Assembly: GCA_031289425.1 (NCBI GenBank)
Contig: JAITPM010000103.1
Coordinates: forward strand, 1 to 49,240
Direction of reading: 5' to 3'
From: Fusobacteriaceae bacterium
GTDB lineage: Bacteria > Fusobacteriota > Fusobacteriia > Fusobacteriales > Fusobacteriaceae
DNA length: 49,240 nucleotides
Every line of letters starts with the position of its first letter. The first letter of the stretch is position 1. A program made the translations under genes and the position numbers. The notes under the pieces are model-generated. The model did not search any database, was not told where the DNA came from, and worked only from the letters and a program-made list of their open reading frames with translations. This document shows positions 18,606-27,579 of this stretch, in pieces.

Positions 18606-19010
18606 CTATTTAGCACTTGTTATTTTTCTTCTGGTAAAGAAAAAATTAAAAATTAAAAATCCAATAAAATTTCCAATTATCCAAAATATATTTAAAGTTT
18701 TATAGTTCATAAAACCGTATAAGACCAATTGAATAATTGATATCGCAAATATACTTTTTTTATTATATCCGATATTCTGATATAAAAAATCAAAAGCAAA
18801 ATATCCAATAGAAAGTGCTAAACAAATTCTCACAAAATTGCTTGTTTGTAAAGATAATATTAGGCTTAATATGACCAATCCAACTATTGAATATACTTTC
18901 TTTAGATTTAGCATATAAGAAAACAGAGGCAAGGATATTATCATCAAACTATTGTTTAATGGTAAACTAGCCTCTACAAATGCGAATATTAAAGATATAA
19001 TACATAACAT
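18606..19010 (-). CDS. mreD: MreD-like membrane protein
   Basis: A 134-residue, almost wholly hydrophobic protein with about four or five membrane helices and a basic C-terminal tail (FFFTRRKITSAK). Sequence alone is weak evidence. Size, topology and position directly before mrdA match MreD, the membrane component of the rod-shape elongation complex. mreB and mreC are not in the window. It could also be another small membrane protein of the same operon. Confidence 0.65.
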   Translation of the reverse strand: MLCIISLIFAFVEASLPLNNSLMIISLPLFSYMLNLKKVYSIVGLVILSLILSLQTSNFVRICLALSIGYFAFDFLYQNIGYNKKSIFAISIIQLVLYGFMNYKTLNIFWIIGNFIGFLIFNFFFTRRKITSAK

Positions 19011-19038
19011 TTAGTTCTCCCAATAAAACGATATATTA

Positions 19039-20064
19039 TTATTTTATCACTATATTAACTTTATTTTTTAGTTCTTCTTTTTCTACCATATTTTTAACAT
19101 CCAACATTTGCCCAATTTTATATGCGATATAATAATCTTCTGGGCTATATTCTATTATATTCTCTTCTGCATCTTTATCTTCTTGTGAATTTTTAACATT
19201 TTTATATCCTTGTTTTTTTAAATCATCAATTGCTTTCTTAGATTGATCATTTTTTCCGATTATGTTTATTTCAAAATTTACTTTTTCTTCTTTTCCCAAT
19301 ATCACAACTATATTTGCAAGAGTCGGAATAGTTACATCATCTTTGATTTTAATATATTTTTCTCCCAATTCCATAATGATTTCTTGAGCTTTTTCCTTAG
19401 AAATATCACGTAACACAACATAACTTTCATCAGAAAGAGTATCGTTATTTGCTGCATTATATTTCATAGATAGGTTAGTAGCTATTTTTTCTCCGGTTTT
19501 TTTAGCATATCCAACCTTACCATTGGCGTTCAAAATATCTACTATTATATTTTCATTGTTTTTTACTATGACTGCTTTTTCATAATATAATTCATCAAAT
19601 AGATGATTCAAGCTAGAGGTAAGAATAATCCGTTGATTATCCACACTTGTCTCAGGTACTATTTTTTTATTTTTAACGTCTAACTTAATTTCTCCGTTTT
19701 TTATTCTCTTAATTTCTGATATTTTTTCAGGAAGTATTTTATTAATTGATTCTAAAATTTCCTCATCATTTTTATTTTTTGTAATATCGCCAAATGTCTC
19801 ATCTTTATTGGCATTTATCTCGAAAGGTATCGTTAATGCTAATTTGTCTTCATAAACTGCTATCAGATTCGATTTTCCTATAACCAATTGTTTTTTAGTT
19901 TTATCCAAAGTAACCGGTTTAGTTCCATTTAATTTGCGAATAAGAATAAATACCAATACAGCAATGAACGCTATTGTTATTATTATTTGAAAAAGCTTTG
20001 ATTCGCGTCTAGCTCCATTTGTAGTTTTTACCATATTGTTTTTGCCATCCTTTCCTCTAGCCAT
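19039..20064 (-). CDS. Membrane-anchored protein with two LytR_C-type domains
   Basis: A 341-residue protein with a basic N-terminus and a single membrane helix at about 24-43, so most of it lies outside the cytoplasm. Residues 173-257 (VDILNANGKVGYAKKTGEKIA ... LANIVVILGKE) match the LytR_cpsA_psr C-terminal domain pattern. Residues 263-340 (INIIGKNDQSKKAIDDLKK ... EYSPEDYYIAYKIGQML) look like a diverged second copy. The LytR catalytic phosphotransferase domain is absent. Function is unknown; its place between mtaB and mreD-mrdA suggests an envelope role. The start overlaps mtaB by 8 bp. Confidence 0.7.
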   Translation of the reverse strand: MARGKDGKNNMVKTTNGARRESKLFQIIITIAFIAVLVFILIRKLNGTKPVTLDKTKKQLVIGKSNLIAVYEDKLALTIPFEINANKDETFGDITKNKNDEEILESINKILPEKISEIKRIKNGEIKLDVKNKKIVPETSVDNQRIILTSSLNHLFDELYYEKAVIVKNNENIIVDILNANGKVGYAKKTGEKIATNLSMKYNAANNDTLSDESYVVLRDISKEKAQEIIMELGEKYIKIKDDVTIPTLANIVVILGKEEKVNFEINIIGKNDQSKKAIDDLKKQGYKNVKNSQEDKDAEENIIEYSPEDYYIAYKIGQMLDVKNMVEKEELKNKVNIVIK

Positions 20065-21394
20065 TTGACATCAACATCTCCTTTTCAGCTAAATTTATTT
20101 TTAATTTTTTTATTTTGTTTAATATTTTTGTTTGAGAAATTTTATTTGTTTTTTTCAATTTGACTCGAAGATAATTTTCACTATATCCATAATAATATTC
20201 GCTATCTTCCTCATCAATAAGAACATTTAATTCTGTTCCTATATATTTCTTACGGATTTGATATCCCATTTTATCTCGCAGTTGTTCCAACAAAGTGACT
20301 CTCTCTCTTTTTATTTTTCCTGGAACTTTTTCTATAAAATTTGCAGCTTCTGTATTTTCTCTATCGGAATATGGGAAAATATGCAATCCGGAAAACCCTA
20401 TTTTTTCTATAAGATTATATGTGTTTTGAAACATTTCATCTGTTTCTCCCGGGAATCCAACTATTATATCTCCTGTAAATTCCATCAATGGTACTTTTTC
20501 TCTCAATTTAACCAATTTTTCTTCTATCAAAGATGAGTCATATTTTCTTTTCATTTTTTTTAAAATTTTATCATCACATGATTGAAGCGATATATGTAAA
20601 TGGGGCATAAGGTTTTTATCAGAAAATAATTCGGCAAATTCATCGGTAATCTTATCTGGGTAAAATGATCCAACTCTCACTCTTTCAATGCATTTTTTAT
20701 CAAGTATTTCTCGCATAATATTATTAAATTCTTCTTTGCCGGTAATATCTTCACCATAAGTTCCCAGATTTATTCCTATTATAATTATTTCCTTAAATCC
20801 TTCTTCTCCAATTTTTTTTACTTCTTCCAATATATTTTCTTTGTTTCTAGATCTGCTCTTTCCTCTGGCAAATGGTATTTTACAATACGAACAAAAATTA
20901 TTACATCCATCTTGTATTTTTATATATACTCTACACATTTCTCGAAAATCAGCAATTCCATACTCATCATAATCCTTATATAGAAATACATTATTTAATT
21001 TTATTTTATTTTTATTATTTTTACTTTCAGAAAATAATTCCGTTTCTTCAATGTCTTGTATAAAATTTATTATATTTTTTTTATCTGTATTTCCTATTAT
21101 ATAATCAATTTCATCCATTTTTGACAAATCTTCACTATTTGTTTGGGCATAACAGCCGGTTACAATTACAATTCCATCTTTATTTGCTCTTTTTGCTCTT
21201 CTCAGCATATTCCTGCTCTTTCTATCAGCAATATTTGTAACTGTGCATGTATTAACTATATAATAATCTGCTTTCTCTTCAAAATCAACAATTTCAAATC
21301 CTGATCTTATCATTTGATTTTTTATACTTTCGGTCTCATATTGATTTACTTTACAACCTAAAGTATAAAGAGCAACTTTTTTACATGAACTCAT
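20057..21394 (-). CDS. mtaB: tRNA threonylcarbamoyladenosine methylthiotransferase MtaB
   Basis: A 445-residue radical-SAM methylthiotransferase that converts t6A37 to ms2t6A37 in tRNAs reading ANN codons. The N-terminal UPF0004 domain holds cysteines C14 (TLGCKVNQYE), C50 (VNTCTVT) and C81 (TGCYAQ). The radical-SAM cluster is C164-x3-C168-x2-C171 (GCNNFCSYCKIPFARGKSRSR). A C-terminal TRAM-like region follows. TLGCKVNQYE and KIPFARGKSRSR distinguish MtaB from MiaB. It overlaps rsmE by 14 bp. tcdA at the right edge acts on the same t6A nucleotide. Confidence 0.94.
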   Translation of the reverse strand: MSSCKKVALYTLGCKVNQYETESIKNQMIRSGFEIVDFEEKADYYIVNTCTVTNIADRKSRNMLRRAKRANKDGIVIVTGCYAQTNSEDLSKMDEIDYIIGNTDKKNIINFIQDIEETELFSESKNNKNKIKLNNVFLYKDYDEYGIADFREMCRVYIKIQDGCNNFCSYCKIPFARGKSRSRNKENILEEVKKIGEEGFKEIIIIGINLGTYGEDITGKEEFNNIMREILDKKCIERVRVGSFYPDKITDEFAELFSDKNLMPHLHISLQSCDDKILKKMKRKYDSSLIEEKLVKLREKVPLMEFTGDIIVGFPGETDEMFQNTYNLIEKIGFSGLHIFPYSDRENTEAANFIEKVPGKIKRERVTLLEQLRDKMGYQIRKKYIGTELNVLIDEEDSEYYYGYSENYLRVKLKKTNKISQTKILNKIKKLKINLAEKEMLMSNG

Positions 21395-22106
21395 TTAACA
21401 GTATTCCCCCTACAACTATAGATGCAGTCTCGGCTCTCAATATTCTTTTACCCAAAGTTACGATTTTGGCTCCCTTATTCACTAAAAATGTGATTTCCTT
21501 TGGAGCAAATCCTCCCTCAGGCCCAATTATAACCAATATATTTTCAGGTATTTTAGAAATATTGGATAAAAGATTCTTTATAGTATTTTCATTTTCACAT
21601 TCATACGGAACTATTATTAATTCATAATTATCAAAATCAATATCTTGTAATTTTTGTAAATTGCATATATTTACCTTTTTTATTCCCTGACATTGCTTTA
21701 AAGTTTCACGAGAAATTAAATTCCATTTTTCTAATTTTTTTTCTTCTTTTTCTTTTAAATTTATAATAACTCTTTCAGTAATAATTGGAATTATACTGTC
21801 AACTCCCAGTTCAGTCAATTTTTGGATTACCATATCCATTTTATCATTTTTTATGAGACTAATCCCCATATCCAATCTTATCTTAGAAGAATATGCATCA
21901 CAACAAATTTTGTCAATTTGCATTTTTATATTGTTTTTATCAATAAATAGCACCTTAGATATATATATTTTTTCGCCATCACTAGCTCTGATTTCATCGC
22001 CTATATTTATTCGAAAAACATTTTTCAAATGATTAATATCTTTTTTATCAGTTATTTCTATGATATTATTATGTATATTTTCTACAGATATTATAGTGTT
22101 AATCAA
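21381..22106 (-). CDS. rsmE: 16S rRNA m3U1498 methyltransferase RsmE
   Basis: A 241-residue SPOUT methyltransferase that methylates U1498 of 16S rRNA. The N-terminal PUA-like domain (HLKNVFRINIGDEIRASDG) is followed by the trefoil-knot domain with LIKNDKMDMVIQKLTELGV, IGPEGGF and LGKRILRAETA, all RsmE signatures. Length is normal. It sits between the Rrf2 regulator (9 bp upstream) and mtaB (14-bp overlap). Confidence 0.95.
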   Translation of the reverse strand: MINTIISVENIHNNIIEITDKKDINHLKNVFRINIGDEIRASDGEKIYISKVLFIDKNNIKMQIDKICCDAYSSKIRLDMGISLIKNDKMDMVIQKLTELGVDSIIPIITERVIINLKEKEEKKLEKWNLISRETLKQCQGIKKVNICNLQKLQDIDFDNYELIIVPYECENENTIKNLLSNISKIPENILVIIGPEGGFAPKEITFLVNKGAKIVTLGKRILRAETASIVVGGILLNEFM

Positions 22107-22115
22107 TTATTTCTC

Positions 22116-22538
22116 CTATATTATTTCTCTATTTCTTATAAAATCTTCTAACGTAGTTTCCTCTAAAATTTTTTTGATGGCAGTATCCATTTTACTCCAT
22201 ATACAATTATCGTTGCATGTATCATCTTTGCAATTAGCTCCCTTTACTTCTCCTTCATTGCAATTAATAACTCTTCCTTCATCATCCAGTATTTTATAAA
22301 TTTCATAAAGAGTAATATCTTGAGGTATTTTTATCATTTTATACCCTCCATAGGGACCTCTTTTCCCCTCTATGATTCCTTCATTTTTTAATTTAAAAAG
22401 TATCTGTTCCAAATACTGGGAAGATGTATCTTGAACTTCTGAAATTTCCTTTATTCTTACAAATTGACCATCTTTTGAGTTTTCAGCAATGTAAGCTATA
22501 GCCTTTAGTCCATACCTCACCTTCGTACTTATTCTCAT
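22116..22538 (-). CDS. Rrf2 family transcriptional regulator with four cysteines
   Basis: A 140-residue Rrf2-type winged-helix regulator. The DNA-binding part is typical (MRISTKVRYGLKAIAYIA, SSQYLEQILFKLKNEGII, GPYGGYKM). The signal region carries C93, C103, C108 and C112, a spacing broader than the three cysteines of IscR but consistent with an iron-sulfur or redox-sensing ligand set. Its targets are unknown. No isc or suf genes lie in the window. It may autoregulate the run from here, but no operator was identified in the 68-bp gap after ruvB. Confidence 0.88.
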   Translation of the reverse strand: MRISTKVRYGLKAIAYIAENSKDGQFVRIKEISEVQDTSSQYLEQILFKLKNEGIIEGKRGPYGGYKMIKIPQDITLYEIYKILDDEGRVINCNEGEVKGANCKDDTCNDNCIWSKMDTAIKKILEETTLEDFIRNREII

Positions 22539-22606
22539 ACTTCTTTCTCCTCTCTAATGTCTCAATTTAACGCATATACACAACTTACCAAAGTTTATTT
22601 TACGCT

Positions 22607-23665
22607 CTAATCCAAGTCACATAATAAATTCCCGTAATACCCTCTTTTAAAATGTCTGTAAGCTTTTTCTGTAACTACTCTTCCTCTGTTAGTTCTTTTT
22701 AAATATCCGATTTTTACTAAGAATGGCTCATACACCTCTTCTAAAGTGCGCTTATCCTCTCCTAAAAGTAATGATAATGTACCAATTCCTACCGGTCCAC
22801 CCCCATAATTATCTATTATAGAAGTTATTATGCTTCTATCTAGGTCATCCAAGCCTCTTTCATCTATTCCAAGAAGCCCCAATGCATTTATAGATGTTTC
22901 CTTATCTATGACTCCATTTCCTCTTGTTTCACAATAATCTCTCACTCTTTTCAAGAGTTTATTGGCTATTCTGGGCGTTCCACGACTTCTACTAGCCAAA
23001 ATTTCTGCTCCATCTTCTTCTATTTTAACTCCTAATATTTTCGCACCATGCAGAATAATCGTTTTGATTTCTTCATTTGTATAATATTCCATTCTATGAG
23101 TCACTCCAAACCTGTCTCTCAATGGAGAACTCAAAAGTCCTGCCCTCGTCGTAGCACCGATTAATGTAAAATTTGGAAGTTCTATTCTTATAGATCTGGC
23201 CGAAGGTCCCTTTCCGATTATTATATCAAGCTCTTGATCCTCCATTGCCGGATATAATATTTCTTCCACAGAAGTATTAAGTCTGTGGATTTCATCAATA
23301 AACAAAATATCTTGCTCCTCTAAAGATGTGAGTATCGCTGCTAAATCTCCAGACCTTTCCAATACTGGCCCGGAAGTAATCTTGATGTTGACACCCATCT
23401 CGTTTGCTATAACTCCAGCTAAGGTAGTTTTACCAAGTCCGGGAGATCCATAAAGTAAAATATGGTCTATAGTCCCATTCCTTTTTTTTGCTGCTTCTAT
23501 AGAAATAAGCATTTTTTCCTTTAATGTTTCTTGTCCTATATATTCTGAAAAAGTTTTTGGCCTTAAAGTGGATTTAAGCTCACTCTCCAATTCTTCATCT
23601 TCATCAGAGACCAATCGTTCTATCTGAGCTAGGTTTTTTTTTAATTCATTATCTTCCTTGTTCAC
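22607..23665 (-). CDS. ruvB: Holliday junction branch-migration ATPase RuvB
   Basis: A 352-residue AAA+ motor of the RuvABC complex. [11 protein letters not shown] near the N-terminus, Walker [12 protein letters not shown], Walker [10 protein letters not shown], sensor [18 protein letters not shown] and the C-terminal winged helix with [12 protein letters not shown] are all present. ruvA and ruvC are not adjacent, which is common outside proteobacteria. It follows the DUF445 gene by 22 bp. Confidence 0.97.
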   Translation of the reverse strand: MNKEDNELKKNLAQIERLVSDEDEELESELKSTLRPKTFSEYIGQETLKEKMLISIEAAKKRNGTIDHILLYGSPGLGKTTLAGVIANEMGVNIKITSGPVLERSGDLAAILTSLEEQDILFIDEIHRLNTSVEEILYPAMEDQELDIIIGKGPSARSIRIELPNFTLIGATTRAGLLSSPLRDRFGVTHRMEYYTNEEIKTIILHGAKILGVKIEEDGAEILASRSRGTPRIANKLLKRVRDYCETRGNGVIDKETSINALGLLGIDERGLDDLDRSIITSIIDNYGGGPVGIGTLSLLLGEDKRTLEEVYEPFLVKIGYLKRTNRGRVVTEKAYRHFKRGYYGNLLCDLD

Positions 23666-23687
23666 GATTTTCTCCTCAAGAAATAAA

Positions 23688-24302
23688 TTACCAATATAAA
23701 CTTATCATATATTGGAAAAAGCCTATAATAGCACCTAATATTGCTCCTATAAATTCTATATGCTTCAATTCTTTCTTGGTCAGAGAATATGTGATTGTTT
23801 CCAATTCATCCAGAGAAAGATTATCTACATTTTTTATTATAATTTCTTTTATATCAATAGCATCCTCAGAATATTCGACAATTGCATCTATTATCTCATT
23901 TTTATGGGATAATATCTCATCTCTTATTTTGACCTTTAGTTTTTTGAGAGCATCCGGAGATAGAAACATTTTTGCGAAAGGGAAATATTTATCTAATACA
24001 TCATTTAATTTTTTATCCAATATATCATCTATTATAAATGCAATTCTTTCACTTACGTTACTATTTCTTAATTTTTCTTTTATATCCTCAATGGACATCA
24101 AATCATTTACTACTATGTTGGCAATTTTTTCAGCGAGTTCATGTTTTCTTTTTGGTATTAATCCTTGAATTTTAAACATCCCCAGACCAATGGGGTTATG
24201 TGGTCTAAATAACATCTTAATAGCAATGTAATTTGTTATCCATCCTATTAAAGCTCCTATAAAAATAATTGATGCGGGTCTTATTATTTTTTCTACTGGC
24301 AT
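23688..24302 (-). CDS. DUF445 family membrane protein
   Basis: A 204-residue protein with the DUF445 signature near the N-terminus ([19 protein letters not shown]), a membrane helix there, a long charged helical middle, and a second membrane helix at the C-terminus ([18 protein letters not shown]). The family is widespread and includes YheB-like proteins, but has no established biochemical role. It is the first gene of the long minus-strand run, 32 bp after the predicted transcription start. Confidence 0.85.
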   Translation of the reverse strand: MPVEKIIRPASIIFIGALIGWITNYIAIKMLFRPHNPIGLGMFKIQGLIPKRKHELAEKIANIVVNDLMSIEDIKEKLRNSNVSERIAFIIDDILDKKLNDVLDKYFPFAKMFLSPDALKKLKVKIRDEILSHKNEIIDAIVEYSEDAIDIKEIIIKNVDNLSLDELETITYSLTKKELKHIEFIGAILGAIIGFFQYMISLYW

Positions 24303-24340
24303 TTTATCTCTCTTTTAAAAAATTAATTATATCTATTTTT

Positions 24341-24369
24341 ATTATACACAAAATATTCATTTTTAACAA
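24341..24369 (-). promoter_or_regulatory. Sigma-70 type promoter for the DUF445-ruvB run
   Basis: On the minus strand TTGTTA (24369-24364), a 17-base spacer, and a consensus TATAAT (24346-24341). The predicted start near 24334 leaves a leader of about 32 bases before the DUF445 gene. Confidence 0.6.
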
Positions 24370-24411
24370 ATATTTTTAGAATAAAATCATTTGTTTTAAA
24401 TATATCAACTA

Positions 24412-24430
24412 GAGGCGGTTTATCCGCCTC
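24412..24430. other. GC-rich hairpin downstream of ispH-rpsA
   Basis: GAGGCGG and CCGCCTC form a perfect 7-bp stem with loop TTTAT, 21 bp past the ispH-rpsA stop. It is strikingly GC-rich for this DNA. No good T-run follows on either strand, so it may be a weak terminator or an mRNA 3'-end stabiliser. Confidence 0.55.
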
Positions 24431-24451
24431 CAAGGAATAATAATTATCAAA

Positions 24452-26944
24452 CTACTCAGTTTCTCCACCAGAAGTACCATATTTATCTAACAATTCCTGA
24501 TTTTCTCTTTTTTCTTCTTCTATTTCTATTTTTTTGATGGATAATTTTATTCTTTGTTTTTCAGTATCTATGTCTATTATTTGCGCCTTCACAACTTGAC
24601 CTTCCTTAAATTTTTCTTTTATATCTTTTACGAATTCTTTAGAAGCCAATTGTACCGGTATGAATCCATCAACTCCTTTGACAATATTTATGAACAAGCC
24701 AAAATCCATTATAGTTTTTATTTCTCTTTCTATCGTTTGTCCGACTTTTATACTCTCCATTGCTAATTCCCATGGATTTTTTGTAAGGTTTTTTATACTT
24801 CCCTTTATTTTATTTTCTTCTATATTTACATCTGTTATTATAAATTCTACCTTATCGCCTTTTTGGAATTTTTTACTTTTTTCATCTTGCCATTGGAAAT
24901 CTGATTGATGTATAAAAACATCTACTCCCGGTTCTACTTCAACAAATATTCCGAAAGGTTTTATTCCTGCAACAATACCATCCAATATTGTTCCTACTGT
25001 GTATCTGTCACCTACTGTATTCCATGGGTCTTCACTTAATTGTTTGATTCCTAGTTTTAATTTCCTTTCTGATGGCATAAAATAAAGTATTTTTACTTTT
25101 ATTTTATCTTCCAATTTTATAAATTCATCCAAATTTATTCTCTTTTTATTCCATGTAAAATCGCTTATATGCACAAGTCCATCTACACCTTCCATTATTT
25201 GAACAAACACGCCATATTTCATTATTCTAGTTACTATTCCATCTACTATAGAATCCACTTGATAAGATTTAGCGGCTATTTCCCATGGATTTTCTTCCAA
25301 TTCTTTCATGGATAATTTTATATTCTTTTTTTCCGGTTCTATAGAAACAATTTTAGCTTTTACTTTGTCTCCCGCTTTGTATTGGTCAGCTATTTTATTT
25401 AATTTTTTCCAAGAAATCTCAGAAATATGTATAAATCCTCTCAAAGCACCAAATACAACTGATATTCCAAAATCAAGAACCTTTGATATTTCACATTCGA
25501 CAATATCTCCAATTTGTATAGTAGCAAACTCTTTATCTATTTCTTTATTTACAAGGTCTTTTCTTGAAAAAGTTATCTTTCTGCCTTTTTGCCCTTTTTG
25601 AGCATTGATATCTCTTACTATTACTTTTAATTCTTTTCCTTCAGCATCATTTTCATCAAATTTCGAAATTTCAGATAAAGAATTCGGTAAGAATCCTTGT
25701 ATTTCCATATGTTCCGCTATATATCCGCCTTTAACTTTTTTAGTAATTTTTATTGTGATTGGTTCTTTATTTTCAAATGATTTATCAATATTTTCATTTC
25801 CAGTCTCTATCAATATTCTTCTTCTAGAACCTATCAAAAAATCTCCGTCGTCAGTTTCTCCTAATAAAAGCACTTCAACTTCGTCACCCTTCTCAAACCC
25901 TTCTAATTCATCGGCTTTTATCCTTACACTTGTACGTTGCCCAGGCACGTCTAAATAAACATAGTTTCTATCTTTTTGAGAAATAGATCCTGTGACCTTT
26001 ATTTTTAGATTTTCTTCCGTTGGTAAATAATCTTGCAATAACGTTTCAAATTCTTCATAATTATCATTAGTCGACATTATATGGTCCCCCTTAATTTTAT
26101 TTTCTATATTAACTATAATTTCTTCTGGTGTTGATGCTCCTGCTGTTATCCCTATTTTATTGCAACCTTCAAACCACGACCTGTCCAAATCATCTTCAAC
26201 TTGGACGAAATAACTTTTATCATTTATTTTTTTACATATATCATAAAGTTTCTTAGTATTAGAACTGTTTTTCCCCCCTATAATTATAACTATCTCAACT
26301 TTTTTTGCCAGTTCCTCTGCTGCTTTCTGCCTGACTTGTGTCGCTCCACATATTCTATCAAAAATTTTGATATTTTGGAAACTATTTTTTAAATATTTTT
26401 CAATTTCTAAAAATAATTTTTTATTTAGTGTAGTCTGTGTTAGTACCGCATACTTTGCATCTTTATCCAAATCAGATTTTTTTAATTCATCTAAATCTTT
26501 AAAAATATTTATATTTCTACCGAAAGACGCTATTCCTGTAACTTCTGGATGGTTTTTATCTCCAATAAATAAAATTTTGTACCCTTGATCCTCCATCTCT
26601 ATTAGTATGTTTCGTATATTTGAAACAAAAGAACATGTTGTATCATATATTTTGACTTGTTTTTCATGCAAAATGTTATAAATTTCTTTTGTTGTTCCAT
26701 GTGCTCTAATAATTACTATATCGTCAGAATTTAACAAAATTTTTTCCGATAATAAATCTTCCTCCTCTATAGTTATAAACCCATGCGTCTTTAATTTATT
26801 GACAACATGTTCATTATGAACTAGCATCCCCAATATATATATTCTTTTTTTATTTTTTTCGATTTCTATTGTATTATAACATTTATCTATCGCTTCTGAA
26901 ACCCCAAAACATAAACCCATATGCCTCGATCTTATTATTTCCAT
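24452..26944 (-). CDS. ispH-rpsA: Fusion of HMBPP reductase IspH and ribosomal protein S1
   Basis: An 830-residue bifunctional protein. Residues 1-285 are IspH, the iron-sulfur reductase making IPP and DMAPP in the MEP pathway, with cluster ligands C12, C104 and C199 and the HNEHV and AHGTT motifs. From about 313 to 815 come six S1 OB-fold repeats, the later ones best conserved (for example VDSIVDGIVTRIMKYGVFVQ, DGLVHISDF). They form the mRNA-binding ribosomal protein S1. Such fusions are known in Clostridia and Fusobacteria. An internal AAGGGGG plus ATG at Met290 could also give free S1. It follows ptsH by 49 bp. Confidence 0.95.
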   Translation of the reverse strand: MEIIRSRHMGLCFGVSEAIDKCYNTIEIEKNKKRIYILGMLVHNEHVVNKLKTHGFITIEEEDLLSEKILLNSDDIVIIRAHGTTKEIYNILHEKQVKIYDTTCSFVSNIRNILIEMEDQGYKILFIGDKNHPEVTGIASFGRNINIFKDLDELKKSDLDKDAKYAVLTQTTLNKKLFLEIEKYLKNSFQNIKIFDRICGATQVRQKAAEELAKKVEIVIIIGGKNSSNTKKLYDICKKINDKSYFVQVEDDLDRSWFEGCNKIGITAGASTPEEIIVNIENKIKGDHIMSTNDNYEEFETLLQDYLPTEENLKIKVTGSISQKDRNYVYLDVPGQRTSVRIKADELEGFEKGDEVEVLLLGETDDGDFLIGSRRRILIETGNENIDKSFENKEPITIKITKKVKGGYIAEHMEIQGFLPNSLSEISKFDENDAEGKELKVIVRDINAQKGQKGRKITFSRKDLVNKEIDKEFATIQIGDIVECEISKVLDFGISVVFGALRGFIHISEISWKKLNKIADQYKAGDKVKAKIVSIEPEKKNIKLSMKELEENPWEIAAKSYQVDSIVDGIVTRIMKYGVFVQIMEGVDGLVHISDFTWNKKRINLDEFIKLEDKIKVKILYFMPSERKLKLGIKQLSEDPWNTVGDRYTVGTILDGIVAGIKPFGIFVEVEPGVDVFIHQSDFQWQDEKSKKFQKGDKVEFIITDVNIEENKIKGSIKNLTKNPWELAMESIKVGQTIEREIKTIMDFGLFINIVKGVDGFIPVQLASKEFVKDIKEKFKEGQVVKAQIIDIDTEKQRIKLSIKKIEIEEEKRENQELLDKYGTSGGETE
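26075..26092 (-). promoter_or_regulatory. Internal start for free S1 inside ispH-rpsA
   Basis: AAGGGGG (26092-26086) lies eight bases before an in-frame ATG at 26077-26075, Met290. This is exactly the junction between the IspH domain and the S1 part, so a separate S1 of 541 residues could be translated. Confidence 0.5.
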
Positions 26945-26963
26945 AAAATACCTTCATAATTCT

Positions 26964-27008
26964 TTATTTTTTATTAATTTATTTTTTATTAATTTATTCT
27001 TCATTAAA
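26964..27008 (-). repeat. Three 15-bp tandem repeats on the ptsH 3' end
   Basis: The last codons and stop of ptsH (TTTAATGAAGAATAA on the minus strand) are followed by two identical diverged copies, ATTAATAAAAAATAA. The period is a multiple of three, so each copy repeats an in-frame TAA stop. Confidence 0.85.
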
Positions 27009-27263
27009 TTTTTTTACTTCTATTAAATCTACCAGAGCATCAAGCATTGCATCCTCATCAGATCCCTCTGCTATAAGTTCCAACTCTCTTCCTTGTTCTG
27101 CTGCTAAAAGCATAAGACCCATTATACTACGACCATTCACCTCTTCATCTTTATATTTTACTTTTATTTCAGAATCATATTTAGTAATCAGTTGAACAAA
27201 TAAAGATGATGGTCTTGCATGCATTCCGGCCTTATTCATTATTGTTACTTTTCGCATTTTCAT
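26994..27263 (-). CDS. ptsH: Phosphocarrier protein HPr
   Basis: An 89-residue HPr-type protein. The active histidine is H15 in MHARPSS and the regulatory serine is S46 in NGRSIMGLM, both at standard positions when the ATG at 27263 is used. HPr passes phosphate from enzyme I to sugar-specific EIIA proteins. The serine implies HPr kinase control of the Gram-positive type. No ptsI is adjacent. It is transcribed away from glnA and precedes ispH-rpsA. Confidence 0.95.
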   Translation of the reverse strand: MKMRKVTIMNKAGMHARPSSLFVQLITKYDSEIKVKYKDEEVNGRSIMGLMLLAAEQGRELELIAEGSDEDAMLDALVDLIEVKKFNEE

Positions 27264-27579
27264 GATGTATTATCCTCATAATAATTAAACTTAAATTTTT
27301 GATACTATGTTTGTTATATTTTAGCACAATTTGTAATTTATTTGTTTTTCAGAAAAAATAATTTTTTTGTTTGTTTTGTTTACCAAAGGATAAAAATTTG
27401 GCTATTATATATTATATATCATTTTTCTTTTTTTTTCAATTTTTTTAATAATATAAAGAAATTTATTGAATAAAAAAATATCTTGTGGTACAATCAAAAG
27501 GTATAAATTGGGGATGTTCTTCATATAATTTAATGTTACTCAAATTCAAAATATTTTATAATTTAAGGAGGTTATATTA
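27264..27579. other. 316-bp divergent intergenic region ptsH / glnA
   Basis: A very AT-rich non-coding stretch. On the plus side it holds the glnA promoter. On the minus side there is only a weak candidate for ptsH (TTGTGC, 16 bases, TAGTAT, near 27303-27330). A small CCAAA/TTTGG inverted repeat lies near 27383-27402. I see no gene or recognised operator. Confidence 0.6.
27466..27494 (+). promoter_or_regulatory. Sigma-70 type promoter for glnA
   Basis: TTGAAT (27466-27471), a 17-base spacer and TACAAT (27489-27494). The predicted start near 27500 gives a leader of about 80 bases ending in AAGGAGG ahead of the ATG. Confidence 0.65.
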
